A stretch of 36,059 nucleotides of DNA from an uncultured Oscillospiraceae bacterium (GTDB lineage Bacteria; Bacillota; Clostridia; Oscillospirales; Ruminococcaceae). Within the stretch, counting starts at the first letter, position 1. The number at the start of each line of letters is the position of its first letter. Below, in pieces: positions 8,696 through 16,680 of this stretch. The notes under the pieces are model-generated. The model made no database searches. It was not told the DNA's origin and worked only from the letters and a program-made list of their open reading frames with translations. The DNA lies in contig CATJCP010000236.1 of NCBI GenBank assembly GCA_949737515.1, positions 1-36,059 of the forward strand. Reading direction: 5' to 3'. The position numbers and the translations under genes are program-made.

Positions 8696-8724
8696 TTGCG
8701 GTTTTTCTCCTTTGGATCTATTAT
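8696..8724 (+). promoter_or_regulatory. Promoter of the oxidoreductase-macrodomain-sirtuin operon
   Basis: TTGCGG (8696-8701), 17 bases, TATTAT (8719-8724), with an overlapping TATAAT at 8722-8727. The start codon at 8787 is 62 bases downstream. The adjacent dyads would place a repressor at or just upstream of the -35 box. Confidence 0.6.
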
Positions 8725-8786
8725 AATGCTGCAGGCGGGAAAAAACAAGCCGCCAACCAAGAAATAAATTTGGAGGTACCAATATT

Positions 8787-9416
8787 ATGAAAATCGCAGT
8801 TGTTTGTGCAAATGGAAAAGCGGGCAGGCTGATTGTCAAAGAGGCATTGGAAAGAGGGCTTGACGTTACGGCAGTGGTTCGTGGGGAGAACCGTTCAGAG
8901 GCTGAAAAGGTGATTGTCAAAGACATTTTTGATTTGACGTCCTCCGATTTGGAGGGCTTTGACGTGGTAATCGACGCCTTTGGCGCGTGGACTCCGGAAA
9001 CCATTGGAGAGATCCCCAAGGCTGTGGAGCACCTTTGCAACCTAACGGCGAATACAGATGCAAGGCTGCTGATTGTCGGCGGCGCGGGAAGCTTGTACGT
9101 CAATCAAGAACACACCGCCTGTGTTGCGGACAGCCCGGACTTCCCCGAAGCCTTCAAGCCGTTGGCAGCAGCCCATGACAAGGCTCTCCGCCAGCTCCGC
9201 ACCAGAAATGATGTGAAATGGACCTATATCAGCCCAGCTGGGGACTTCCAGGCAGAAGGGGCCAGAACCGGGAGATACATTCCCGGCGGCGAGGAGCTGG
9301 TCCTGAACTCTAAAGGCGAAAGTGTGATCAGTTATGCGGACTACGCCATAGCCATGATCGATGAGGCAGTAAGGGGGAACCACATTCAACAGCGGATTTC
9401 AGCGGTATCTGAATAG
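8787..9416 (+). CDS. NAD(P)-binding oxidoreductase (NmrA/YwnB-like, atypical SDR)
   Basis: A 209-residue Rossmann-fold protein. The N-terminus MKIAVVCANGKAGRLIV carries the nucleotide-binding glycine pattern (GxxGxxG-like, here NGKAG). FDVVIDAFGAW and LLIVGGAGSLYV are the central strands, and YISPAGDF followed by GRYIPGGEELVLNSKGES and the YADYAIAMIDEA segment match the atypical SDR group often annotated NAD(P)H-binding or NmrA-like. There is no YxxxK catalytic pair in classical spacing. The ATG follows GGAGG. It is divergent from HxlR and only 13 bases from the macrodomain gene, so it is probably the first gene of that operon. It may be a flavin or quinone reductase or a redox sensor. Family confidence is good; the reaction is unknown. 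Confidence 0.88.
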   Translation: MKIAVVCANGKAGRLIVKEALERGLDVTAVVRGENRSEAEKVIVKDIFDLTSSDLEGFDVVIDAFGAWTPETIGEIPKAVEHLCNLTANTDARLLIVGGAGSLYVNQEHTACVADSPDFPEAFKPLAAAHDKALRQLRTRNDVKWTYISPAGDFQAEGARTGRYIPGGEELVLNSKGESVISYADYAIAMIDEAVRGNHIQQRISAVSE

Positions 9417-9429
9417 TTTGGAGGATGCC

Positions 9430-10203
9430 ATGAACCAGAAAGAACGGCGGGAATATCTCATAGATTATTTGAAAAACGAGGAGAAAAGATGGATAGGAAT
9501 TGATGTTCCGGCAGATGAACCCTCGCAAAAGAGGCTGCTTCGCTCTTTGATGAATATACGCGCCCCAAAAGAGGTCTCAGAGGAATTCCTGGCAGTGCAG
9601 GATGCATATTTACAGGAAGAGTCAAAGCAAAAAGGGGTTATTCATCTCTCAGAGCTGAATCCGGTGTGTCCAGGGATCTATTTATGGCAGGGGGATATTA
9701 CCCGGCTCTCTGTGGATGGGATTGTAAACGCCGCAAACAATGCCCTGCTGGGGTGCTTTATCCCCTGCCATGGCTGTATAGACAATGCCATCCATTCTTC
9801 CGCAGGGGTACAGCTCCGGCTGGAATGTTTCCATGCCATGGAAGCGCAGGGGACGCCGGAACCAACAGGCAGAGCTAAAATAACAGGGGCATATAATCTC
9901 CCCTGCCGCCATGTCTTGCACACCGTTGGACCGGTAATTTCCGGGGCTGTAACCCCAAGGAACCGCGAACTTCTTACAGGATGTTACCGTTCCTGCCTGG
10001 AGCTTGCGGCGGCAAACCATTTAAAGAGCATTGCATTTTGCTGCATTTCCACAGGCGAATTCCGGTTTCCCAACGAGGAAGCCGCTGAAATCGCTGTCCG
10101 GACCGTAAAAGAATTTTTGGCTGAAAACAGCTGCGGTTTAGAGGTGATTTTTAATGTTTTTAAAGATGCCGACTACAAAATTTACAGCCGGAAGCTGGGA
10201 TAA
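9430..10203 (+). CDS. Zinc-dependent macrodomain protein-ADP-ribose hydrolase
   Basis: A 257-residue protein whose second part is a macrodomain (about 85-255), with a helical N-terminal region (1-70). The ADP-ribose site shows GDIT at 88-91, NAANNALLGC at 100-109 and STGEFRFPN at 207-215. The Zn-macro signature is Cys109, His114 and Cys116 in the GCFxPxHxCIDN pattern. Established members (for example the S. aureus SAV0325 type) remove ADP-ribose from proteins modified by the partner class M sirtuin. The ATG at 9430 follows GGAGG by 5 bases; a TTG 12 bases upstream is less likely. Its 3' end overlaps the next gene by 50 bases, showing translational coupling. Substrate proteins are not visible here. 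Confidence 0.95.
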   Translation: MNQKERREYLIDYLKNEEKRWIGIDVPADEPSQKRLLRSLMNIRAPKEVSEEFLAVQDAYLQEESKQKGVIHLSELNPVCPGIYLWQGDITRLSVDGIVNAANNALLGCFIPCHGCIDNAIHSSAGVQLRLECFHAMEAQGTPEPTGRAKITGAYNLPCRHVLHTVGPVISGAVTPRNRELLTGCYRSCLELAAANHLKSIAFCCISTGEFRFPNEEAAEIAVRTVKEFLAENSCGLEVIFNVFKDADYKIYSRKLG

Positions 10204-11020
10204 GATCGCAAGGCTGCAGGAGGAGCTGCGATCTGCGGAGGCGATTTTGGTGGGAGCAGGAGCGGGACTGTCTGCATCCGCTGGGTTTGACTATTCGGGA
10301 AAGCACTTTGAGGAAAATTTTCCTGACTTTATCCAAAAATACGGGTTTCAGGATATGTATTCCGCTGGTTTTTATCCTTACCGGACGCTGGAGGAATATT
10401 GGGCGTATTGGAGCCGCTACATTGACATCAACCGCTACTGCCATATTCCCCGGCCCGTTTATCAAAATTTGCTGCAGCTCATACAGGATAAGGATTATTT
10501 TATCCTGACCACCAATGTAGACCACTGTTTCCAAAGATCTGGGTTTGATAAGGGCAGACTTTTTTATACGCAGGGGGACTATGGCCTGTGGCAGTGTTCC
10601 AAACCATGTCACAACAAAACCTATGACAATGAAGTGATCGTGAAAAAAATGGTTGCAGGACAGAAAAATATGCGCATACCGTCGGATCTGATCCCCTATT
10701 GCCCTGTCTGCGGCGCCCCCATGTCCATGAATCTGCGGGCGGATAATACCTTTGTTGAGGATGAAGGCTGGAATGCCGCATCTGGAAGATATAGGGACTT
10801 TTTACGGCAGCACCAGGGGATGAAGATGGTATATCTTGAATTAGGCGTAGGCGGAAACACCCCGGGGATTATCAAATATCCCTTTTGGCGGATGACGGCA
10901 GGGAATCCCAAAGCGGTTTATGCAAGCATTAACCAGGGAGAAGCCGTCTGTCCGCCGAAAATTGAAAAACGGTCCATTTGTATTGAGGGGGATATTGGGA
11001 AAGTATTAGACGCACTCTAG
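10154..11020 (+). CDS. Class M sirtuin (SirTM), NAD-dependent protein ADP-ribosyltransferase
   Basis: A 288-residue sirtuin-like protein. The NAD site is GAGAGLSASAGFDYSG (34-49); TTNVD with Asn121/Asp123 is the catalytic region; a four-Cys zinc site is Cys148, Cys152, Cys183 and Cys186. At the position of the sirtuin catalytic His this protein has Gln140 (TQGDYG), as in class M. Class M sirtuins are protein ADP-ribosyltransferases and not deacetylases; the reaction is undone by the upstream macrodomain. Known members act on lipoylated GcvH-L, whose gene and the LplA2 gene are not in this window. The start at 10154 has GAGGTG 7 bases upstream and overlaps the macrodomain gene by 50 bases. Family assignment is firm; the substrate is unknown. 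Confidence 0.93.
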   Translation: MFLKMPTTKFTAGSWDKIARLQEELRSAEAILVGAGAGLSASAGFDYSGKHFEENFPDFIQKYGFQDMYSAGFYPYRTLEEYWAYWSRYIDINRYCHIPRPVYQNLLQLIQDKDYFILTTNVDHCFQRSGFDKGRLFYTQGDYGLWQCSKPCHNKTYDNEVIVKKMVAGQKNMRIPSDLIPYCPVCGAPMSMNLRADNTFVEDEGWNAASGRYRDFLRQHQGMKMVYLELGVGGNTPGIIKYPFWRMTAGNPKAVYASINQGEAVCPPKIEKRSICIEGDIGKVLDAL

Positions 11021-11075
11021 TCTCAATAAACTGCAGATGAAAAGCCGGACTAAAAACTGTGGGTAAAAGTTTTTG

Positions 11076-11103
11076 CGGGAATCCGCCCCTGAATCCCGTT
11101 TTT
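11076..11103 (+). terminator. Terminator after the sirtuin gene
   Basis: A stem of 8 pairs with one mismatch (11076-11083 with 11091-11098) is followed by TTTTT (11099-11103). It lies about 55 bases after the sirtuin stop and ends the operon. Confidence 0.65.
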
Positions 11104-11155
11104 GTGCAATTTCTTGCATAAAAGAAAGCCTCTTACATCTTGAATATGATACCTT

Positions 11156-13042
11156 TTAATCCTGTGCCCTCCACTTTCCAAAAAGGATGATAAAGCCCAT
11201 GGGCATAAGGGAATTGTCCTCTGTAACCCTTCCCAGAATTGTCTCTGTTTTTTCGAATTCGGTCAGCTTTGGCAGCGGGCAGGTTGCCGAAGAACGGTTG
11301 ATTGCCACAAAGATGGCATCTTCCCCCTCAATGCGGAGATAACAGCAGATGGAGTCGGTAAAGCTTACCGGCAGAAATTTCGCCTTTGCAAAAAACTCCC
11401 GATGCTGTTTGCGCATTTCTCCCAAGGATTTGATGTGCTGAAAGATATCCTCGTCCCGGTTTTCCCAATCAAAGCACAGGCGGTTAAAGGGATCCTTATA
11501 TCCCATCATCCCAATTTCGTCGCCATAATAAATGCATGGAGTTCCCACTATGGTAAACTGAAGCACACTGCACAAAAGAAATTTTGCCTTTCCGGCGGCA
11601 TATTGGTGCGGGGCAAGCTCCTGCCGTTCAGCCTGCCAGATGCGGTCATGCCCTTCGGTGGGTTCCCCTCCCAGGGCGGTGATGGCCCGTTCTGTGTCGT
11701 GAGTGGAAAGGGAATTCATTAAAATGCTGAGCACCGGCCTGGGGTAGTTTTCTAAAATCGACATAATTTGGTTGTAAAAAGCGTCGCCGCCGCCGTTTCC
11801 CACGTATTGAAGGATAGCGTCCTTAAATGGATAATTCATCACACTGTCCAGCTGCTTTCCCTGGAAGTACCTCCGTCTGGCCCCATAGCTGCTTTTATTG
11901 GAGGCGTCCTCCCAGACCTCCCCCAAAACAAGGGCCTGGGGGTCAACCCTTTTAACCGTCTCCCGAAAGCGGTCCAGGAACACGTCGGGGAGTTCGTCGG
12001 CAACGTCCAGCCGGAACCCGGCGGCGCCCAGGGAAAGCCATTTTTCCGCAACGCCTCCCTTTCCCTCCTTGCCGCAGATGAATTCCAGGTAACTTTCCTC
12101 TTCCTCTTTAACCTCCGGCAGGGTTTTAAATCCCCACCAGCTGGTGTATTTGTCGGGAAAATCCTGAAAAGTAAACCATTTGTAATAAGGGCTGTCCTTG
12201 GATTGATATGCGCCTTTTCCAGGGTAGCGCCCTTTTTGGTTAAAATAAATGCTGTCGCTTCCGGTATGGCTGAATACGCCATCAATAAATATGGATATCC
12301 CCCGCTCCTTCGCCGCTGCACAGAGAGCCTTAAAGTCTTCCTCTGTTCCCAAAAGGGGATCGATTTTCAGATAGTCCGCCGTATTATACCGGTGGTTGGA
12401 ATGGGCCTCAAAAATCGGGTTGAGATAGATGGCGGTCACTCCCAAAGATTCCAGATAGGGGAGCTTTTCCTCTATGCCCTTTAAGTCGCCTCCGGCATAA
12501 TCGGAGTTGGTGACCTCCCCGTTTTCATCCGGCAGGTATTCCGGAGGGGTTCCCCAGGGGACCAGCTTCCGGTCTTCCGGCACGTTTTTCTTTTCAGTTT
12601 TGCTGTTGTAAAACCGGTCCGGGAAGATCTGATAAATGATGCCCCCTTTTAAAAAATCCGGCGTTTCAAAATCCTTGCTGTATACAGTAAGCTGCCACAA
12701 GTCCCCTCGGCTGGGCATAATGACCCCCCGGCCGGTTCGGTTTTTACAGATATAGGTTTCCCGGCCATTCTCAAATACATGGAAGCAATAGAAAAATAAG
12801 CCGGGCTCATTTGCCTTATAAACAACGGAGTAAAGGTTGCTGGAGGAACGGTACTGAGATACCTCCATAGGGTAAGCTATTGGTGTTTCCCATTGGTCTG
12901 CGCGGAACACCAGCAGCTCCGGCGATTCATGGGAGACTGTTTTGGAAAGCCGGATTGTCAGGCGGACCTCTGTCCCAGCCGGGACCGCTCCAAAGGGTTC
13001 CCGGTAGGTTTGACTTCTGCTGTCGAATATAGTTGCGGACAT
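11156..13042 (-). CDS. Glycoside hydrolase family 13 enzyme (neopullulanase/maltogenic amylase-like)
   Basis: A 628-residue protein with an N-terminal beta-sandwich carbohydrate-binding domain (about 1-115), a GH13 TIM barrel (about 135-540) and a C-terminal beta domain. The four conserved regions are DGVFSH (254-259), GFRLDVADE (342-350, nucleophile Asp346), LGEVWEDA (373-380, acid/base Glu375) and STHDT (446-450, Asp449). The N-domain plus barrel layout is that of cytoplasmic neopullulanase or cyclomaltodextrinase (GH13_20-like), which cleave maltodextrin or cyclodextrin; the exact specificity is open. There is no signal peptide. The ATG at 13042 follows AAAGGTAGG. It lies downstream of glycogen phosphorylase on the same strand, and the two together suggest glycogen or maltodextrin breakdown. 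Confidence 0.93.
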   Translation of the reverse strand: MSATIFDSRSQTYREPFGAVPAGTEVRLTIRLSKTVSHESPELLVFRADQWETPIAYPMEVSQYRSSSNLYSVVYKANEPGLFFYCFHVFENGRETYICKNRTGRGVIMPSRGDLWQLTVYSKDFETPDFLKGGIIYQIFPDRFYNSKTEKKNVPEDRKLVPWGTPPEYLPDENGEVTNSDYAGGDLKGIEEKLPYLESLGVTAIYLNPIFEAHSNHRYNTADYLKIDPLLGTEEDFKALCAAAKERGISIFIDGVFSHTGSDSIYFNQKGRYPGKGAYQSKDSPYYKWFTFQDFPDKYTSWWGFKTLPEVKEEEESYLEFICGKEGKGGVAEKWLSLGAAGFRLDVADELPDVFLDRFRETVKRVDPQALVLGEVWEDASNKSSYGARRRYFQGKQLDSVMNYPFKDAILQYVGNGGGDAFYNQIMSILENYPRPVLSILMNSLSTHDTERAITALGGEPTEGHDRIWQAERQELAPHQYAAGKAKFLLCSVLQFTIVGTPCIYYGDEIGMMGYKDPFNRLCFDWENRDEDIFQHIKSLGEMRKQHREFFAKAKFLPVSFTDSICCYLRIEGEDAIFVAINRSSATCPLPKLTEFEKTETILGRVTEDNSLMPMGFIILFGKWRAQD

Positions 13043-13105
13043 ATTAGCCTACCTTTCATGATTAAATTTAGGGCTACGATTTATCATATTGCCACAAATT
13101 GGCCG

Positions 13106-13163
13106 ATTATACAAGGGACAGAGGATAGAAATTAAAGTCTTTTCTCTGTTCAAAACAGAGAAA
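13106..13163 (-). promoter_or_regulatory. Promoter region of the GH13 gene with a 10-bp palindrome
   Basis: On the minus strand TATAAT (13111-13106) lies about 65 bases upstream of the GH13 start, but the -35 box is poor. Just upstream is a perfect 10-bp inverted repeat, TTTCTCTGTT (13141-13150) and AACAGAGAAA (13154-13163), with a 3-base centre. It may be an operator for a sugar-responsive regulator; a weak -35 beside a palindrome fits activator control. The rest of the 322-base gap to glgP holds the hairpin at 13306-13339. Confidence 0.42.
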
Positions 13164-13305
13164 TTGATGGCAATGTCTGGAACCCACTGGATGTCAAATG
13201 AAGGATAAACATATATGGAGTTTTCTTTCAAAATCCAGACGTCATAAATTGGTAAAGGGGTTTAGCATCCGCTTTATCTTTTTCTTTTAAAGGCTTATTG
13301 GAACC

Positions 13306-13339
13306 GAGAGGGAGGCTGCCCCCAGGCAGCCTCCCTCTC
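13306..13339 (-). terminator. Hairpin after glgP, probable terminator
   Basis: A perfect 15-bp GC-rich stem (13306-13320 with 13325-13339) with a 4-base loop lies 26 bases after the glgP stop on the minus strand. The tail is not a clean T-run, so it may also act as a stability element in a glgP-GH13 readthrough RNA. Confidence 0.65.
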
Positions 13340-13364
13340 AAAACTACAGATACCAAATTTTTGT

Positions 13365-15761
13365 TTAATCCAGATGCCAGATATCGCGGGCATAATCGGT
13401 GATGGAACGGTCCGCGCAGAAGATGCCGGACTGGGCAATATTGATCAGGGACATTTTATTCCAGACATGGGGCTGGCGGTAGAGCTGCTCTACCTTCTGC
13501 TGGGCTTCCCGGTAGGAGTTGAAATCCGCCAGAACCATATAGGGGTCCTGATACACAAGGGAGTTAAAGACTTCGGTAAACTGCTTGCCGGAGAAGCCAT
13601 GCTGGATTTCGTCCAAAGCCCTGCGCACCACCTTGTTGTTTTCGTAGATATCCTTGGGATAATACCCCCGCATACGGCGGTCTTCCACCTCTTCGGTGTG
13701 CATACCGAAGATGATGATGTTGTCATCCCCCACCTGGTCCCGAATCTCCACATTGGCTCCGTCCAGGGTACCAAGGGTGATGGCGCCATTGAGCATCAGC
13801 TTCATGTTGCCGGTGCCGGAGGCTTCCGTTCCCGCCAGGGAGATTTGTTCGGAGACATCGGCGGAGGGCATCAGCAGCTCGGACAGAGTGACGCGGTAGT
13901 CTTCCAAATAGACGATGCGCAGCTTATCCCGGATCATGGGATCCCTCTCAATCTCTTTGGAAAGCGTACAGAGCATACTGATAATCTGTTTGGCCATATA
14001 ATAACCGGGTGCGGCCTTGGCGCCGAAAATAAAGGTGCGCGGCACAACATCCATATCAGGGTTTTCCCGCAGGGCCTGATAAAGGCTAAGTATGTGCAGT
14101 CCATTGAGGTGCTGGCGCTTATACTCATGCAGGCGCTTAACCTGTACGTCAAAGATGGAGTCGGTATTGATGGTCTGGCCGGTGGTCTTCTTAATATACC
14201 GGGCAAACCGTTCCTTGTTTTCTTTTTTGATGACAGCAAGCTGGTCCAGGACGTCGGCATCACCGGCAAACTCCTTGAACCTGGAAAGCTGAGACAAATC
14301 ACGGAGCCAATCATCTCCGATTTTCTCCTTGAGCAGTCTGGTCAGGCCCGGGTTGGACTGGTACAGCCAGCGACGGGAGGCAATGCCGTTGGTCACATTT
14401 TTGAACTTCTCCGGGGTAATGGCGTAAAAGTCCTTAAATACCGATTTCTTGATGATCTCCGAATGAAGCTTGGAAACGCCATTGACGCTGTGGCAGGCGG
14501 CCACACACAGGTTTGCCATGCGGATATTGTGGTCGCAGCAGATGGCCATGCGGGAAATGGTATCCATTCCCAGGTGGTATTTCTCAAACAGCTCCTGACA
14601 GAACCGTTCGTTGATTTCCCGGACAATCTGGTAGATGCGGGGCAGCAGTTCCCGGAAGATATCCTCATTCCACTGCTCCAGGGCTTCCGCCATAACCGTA
14701 TGGTTGGTATAGGCAAAGGTCCGGGTGACAATGTTCCAAGCGTGATCCCAGTCGTACCCGCAGTCGTCCAGCAGTACCCGCATCAGTTCCGGGATAACCA
14801 GGGTGGGATGGGTATCGTTGATATGGATGGCGTTCTTTTCCGCAAAATTATCCAGCGTACCATACAGGGCCATGTGCCGGCGGATGATATCCGACAGGGA
14901 GGCGGATACCAGGAAATACTGCTGCTTGAGTCGAAGCATTTTTCCCTCGGTGTGGTTGTCGTTGGGGTACAGCACCTTGCTGATCAGCTCGGACATGGTG
15001 CTACCTAAGGCGCTCTGGTAGTCGCCGCGGTTGAAGGAAGCCATATCAATTGCGGGGCTCTGGGCCTTCCACAGACGCAGGACGCTTACAGCCTTGGAAT
15101 CATAGCCGGTGACATACATATCGTAGGGCACCGCATTGACGGTCGAGTAGTTTTTATGGGAGATATAGTGGTAATTGTCGTTCCAGTATTCCTCCACATT
15201 CCCGCCGAAGTGGATGGGAACTGTCAGCTCCGGACGCTCCACCAGCCAGGCGCTCCCTCCGGGAAGCCAGCTGTCCGGCTGTTCGGTCTGCCAACCGTCC
15301 TCGATTTTTTGCTTAAAGATGCCGAATTCATACAAAATGGAATATCCAATGGCGGGATGATCCGTTGTAGCCAGCGCATCCAGGAAGCAGGCTGCCAGCC
15401 TTCCCAAACCACCGTTCCCAAGGCCGGCATCCGGTTCGCACTCATAGAGGTTTTCCAGCTTGACCCCCAGCTCAGAAAGGGCCTGGGTAAAGGGCTGCAC
15501 CAGTTCCAGATTGTAGATGCTGTTTTTCAGGGAGCGGCCCATTAAGAACTCAATGCACAGGTAATAGGTGTTCTTCCGCGCCTGGGCGTTGCAGGAGGCC
15601 TTAAACTGGCGGCGCTTTCCACGGAGAATTTCCCGAACCACCATAACGCACGCCTTATAGTACAGATCGTCAGGGGCACTCTGCGGATCCACCGCTAAGT
15701 TCTCCGAAAGGGCGTTGCAGATCATCGCTTTAATTTGTTCGCTTGTAAATTTTGTTCGCAT
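13365..15761 (-). CDS. glgP: Glycogen/starch/alpha-glucan phosphorylase
   Basis: A 798-residue member of glycosyltransferase family 35, of normal length. It uses phosphate to release glucose-1-phosphate from the non-reducing ends of glycogen or maltodextrin and needs pyridoxal phosphate. The PLP-binding site is EASGTGNMK with Lys654. Other signatures are CIEFLMGRSL, DAGLGNGGLGRLAACFLDA, INDTHPTLVIPELMR and KRLHEYKRQ. No large insertions or truncations are seen. The ATG at 15761 has only a weak site (GGTGGG), so the leader palindrome may influence translation. Next on the same strand is a GH13 enzyme. A promoter with TATAAT lies about 175 bases upstream. Regulation is likely at transcription and by the leader; family confidence is very high. 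Confidence 0.97.
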   Translation of the reverse strand: MRTKFTSEQIKAMICNALSENLAVDPQSAPDDLYYKACVMVVREILRGKRRQFKASCNAQARKNTYYLCIEFLMGRSLKNSIYNLELVQPFTQALSELGVKLENLYECEPDAGLGNGGLGRLAACFLDALATTDHPAIGYSILYEFGIFKQKIEDGWQTEQPDSWLPGGSAWLVERPELTVPIHFGGNVEEYWNDNYHYISHKNYSTVNAVPYDMYVTGYDSKAVSVLRLWKAQSPAIDMASFNRGDYQSALGSTMSELISKVLYPNDNHTEGKMLRLKQQYFLVSASLSDIIRRHMALYGTLDNFAEKNAIHINDTHPTLVIPELMRVLLDDCGYDWDHAWNIVTRTFAYTNHTVMAEALEQWNEDIFRELLPRIYQIVREINERFCQELFEKYHLGMDTISRMAICCDHNIRMANLCVAACHSVNGVSKLHSEIIKKSVFKDFYAITPEKFKNVTNGIASRRWLYQSNPGLTRLLKEKIGDDWLRDLSQLSRFKEFAGDADVLDQLAVIKKENKERFARYIKKTTGQTINTDSIFDVQVKRLHEYKRQHLNGLHILSLYQALRENPDMDVVPRTFIFGAKAAPGYYMAKQIISMLCTLSKEIERDPMIRDKLRIVYLEDYRVTLSELLMPSADVSEQISLAGTEASGTGNMKLMLNGAITLGTLDGANVEIRDQVGDDNIIIFGMHTEEVEDRRMRGYYPKDIYENNKVVRRALDEIQHGFSGKQFTEVFNSLVYQDPYMVLADFNSYREAQQKVEQLYRQPHVWNKMSLINIAQSGIFCADRSITDYARDIWHLD

Positions 15762-15814
15762 ATTTGGTTATCCCACCTTACTCTTTATTTTGACACCGTG
15801 TATTGGGGGCTGGC

Positions 15815-15839
15815 CCCTTCCCGGAAATTCCGGGAAGGG
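15815..15839. promoter_or_regulatory. 25-bp near-perfect palindrome in the glgP leader
   Basis: CCCTTCCCGGAA (15815-15826) and TTCCGGGAAGGG (15828-15839) form a perfect palindrome around one central A. It lies in the predicted 5' leader of glgP, 54 bases upstream of its start, and could be an operator or an RNA hairpin that blocks early transcript movement or RNase attack. Confidence 0.55.
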
Positions 15840-15934
15840 AGGTCTCTTTCTTCCAATCTTTTTATGAAAGCCAGGAAAGACCAGGTCCTTGGTTCTTTAT
15901 CGTTTTGCCTGTCTGTATGGGGACAGCTAACTAA

Positions 15935-15963
15935 ATTATAATCGGTAATCATCTGAATTGCAA
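15935..15963 (-). promoter_or_regulatory. Promoter of glgP
   Basis: On the minus strand TTGCAA (15963-15958), 17 bases and TATAAT (15940-15935). The -10 box is perfect and the -35 is 4/6. It gives a leader of about 165 nt containing the palindrome at 15815-15839. Confidence 0.72.
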
Positions 15964-15968
15964 TGTGT

Positions 15969-16265
15969 TTTAATGATTAATCTTTCTTGTTTTCCATTTT
16001 TGAAAGAATTTTTAACAGGGATTTTGGTTAAAATGCTGTAAACAAATCCTTTTTCTAAATTTTGTTTGGATATCTGGGGTGTGAAATGGATTTAGGACAG
16101 TCCGACAGGCGGAGACGCCCCTTCCGCAGCCTCCATCTTGGCCAGTTTTTTTCCTTAAACGCTTTCTTCCTCGCCAAAAATGTATTATAATAATTTGTAA
16201 AAGACAGGCGCGGACCCAACATACACGCAGTAGGTGCAAAAAAACGAAAGGAATGGGGCAGGTTT
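15969..16265 (+). other. Intergenic region between divergent glgP and zapA
   Basis: No ORF with credible start and homology was seen. The right part has an AT-rich TATTATAATAAT (16183-16194) about 80 bases before zapA, a possible -10 element with a poor -35 (TTTCTT at 16163-16168). A small GGCG-GAGA-CGCC hairpin lies nearby, near 16108-16119. Nothing else is recognised. Confidence 0.35.
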
Positions 16266-16649
16266 ATGCAGGCAGTCAACCGGGTAAAGATAGAGGTAGC
16301 GGGTTCCCGCTACACCATAAGCACAACAGAAGAGCCGATCTATGTAGAGGAACTGGCAGGAGAGCTGGACGAACAGCTGACCAAGCTTCTCGCCAAAAAC
16401 GAAACCCTGTCCGTCAATGATGCCCTGATCCTCTGTTCCCTTCAATTCCTGGCGGATGGACGTCAGGCGGAAAAGTCCGCAGACCGCCTCCGCCAGCAGT
16501 TTTCCGGGTATATGGATGAGATCAAACGGGCGAAGGAGGATACGGACGCCAAGCAGAAGGAAAATGAAGAGCTGCGCCGGGAGGTCCTCCAGCTTCGGGT
16601 GGAGCTCCAGCATATGAAGGCTGGGAAGCAGGATAAGGCAAAGGTTTAG
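16266..16649 (+). CDS. zapA: Cell division protein ZapA
   Basis: A 127-residue ZapA family protein that bundles FtsZ protofilaments and stabilises the Z-ring at midcell. The N-terminal ZapA fold (about 5-75) contains RVKIEVAGSRYTISTTEEPIY and the helix with ELDEQLTKLL. SVNDALILCSLQFLAD is the conserved middle helix, and the C-terminal 50 residues form a charged coiled coil (ELRREVLQLRVELQHMK), consistent with dimer or tetramer assembly. The ATG at 16266 has AAAGGA about 12 bases upstream, which is loose spacing. It is followed after 31 bases by the U32 gene, so they may be an operon. The coiled coil is slightly longer than in the shortest ZapA proteins; the family call is secure. Confidence 0.93.
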   Translation: MQAVNRVKIEVAGSRYTISTTEEPIYVEELAGELDEQLTKLLAKNETLSVNDALILCSLQFLADGRQAEKSADRLRQQFSGYMDEIKRAKEDTDAKQKENEELRREVLQLRVELQHMKAGKQDKAKV

Positions 16650-16680
16650 GAGAACCCTGTTCAGAAAGGCGAGGGATGTT

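Noticed and set aside
13374-15008. 544-codon plus-strand ORF over glgP
   Set aside because: It is opposite the phosphorylase, which has all family motifs; no ribosome site or homology supports it.
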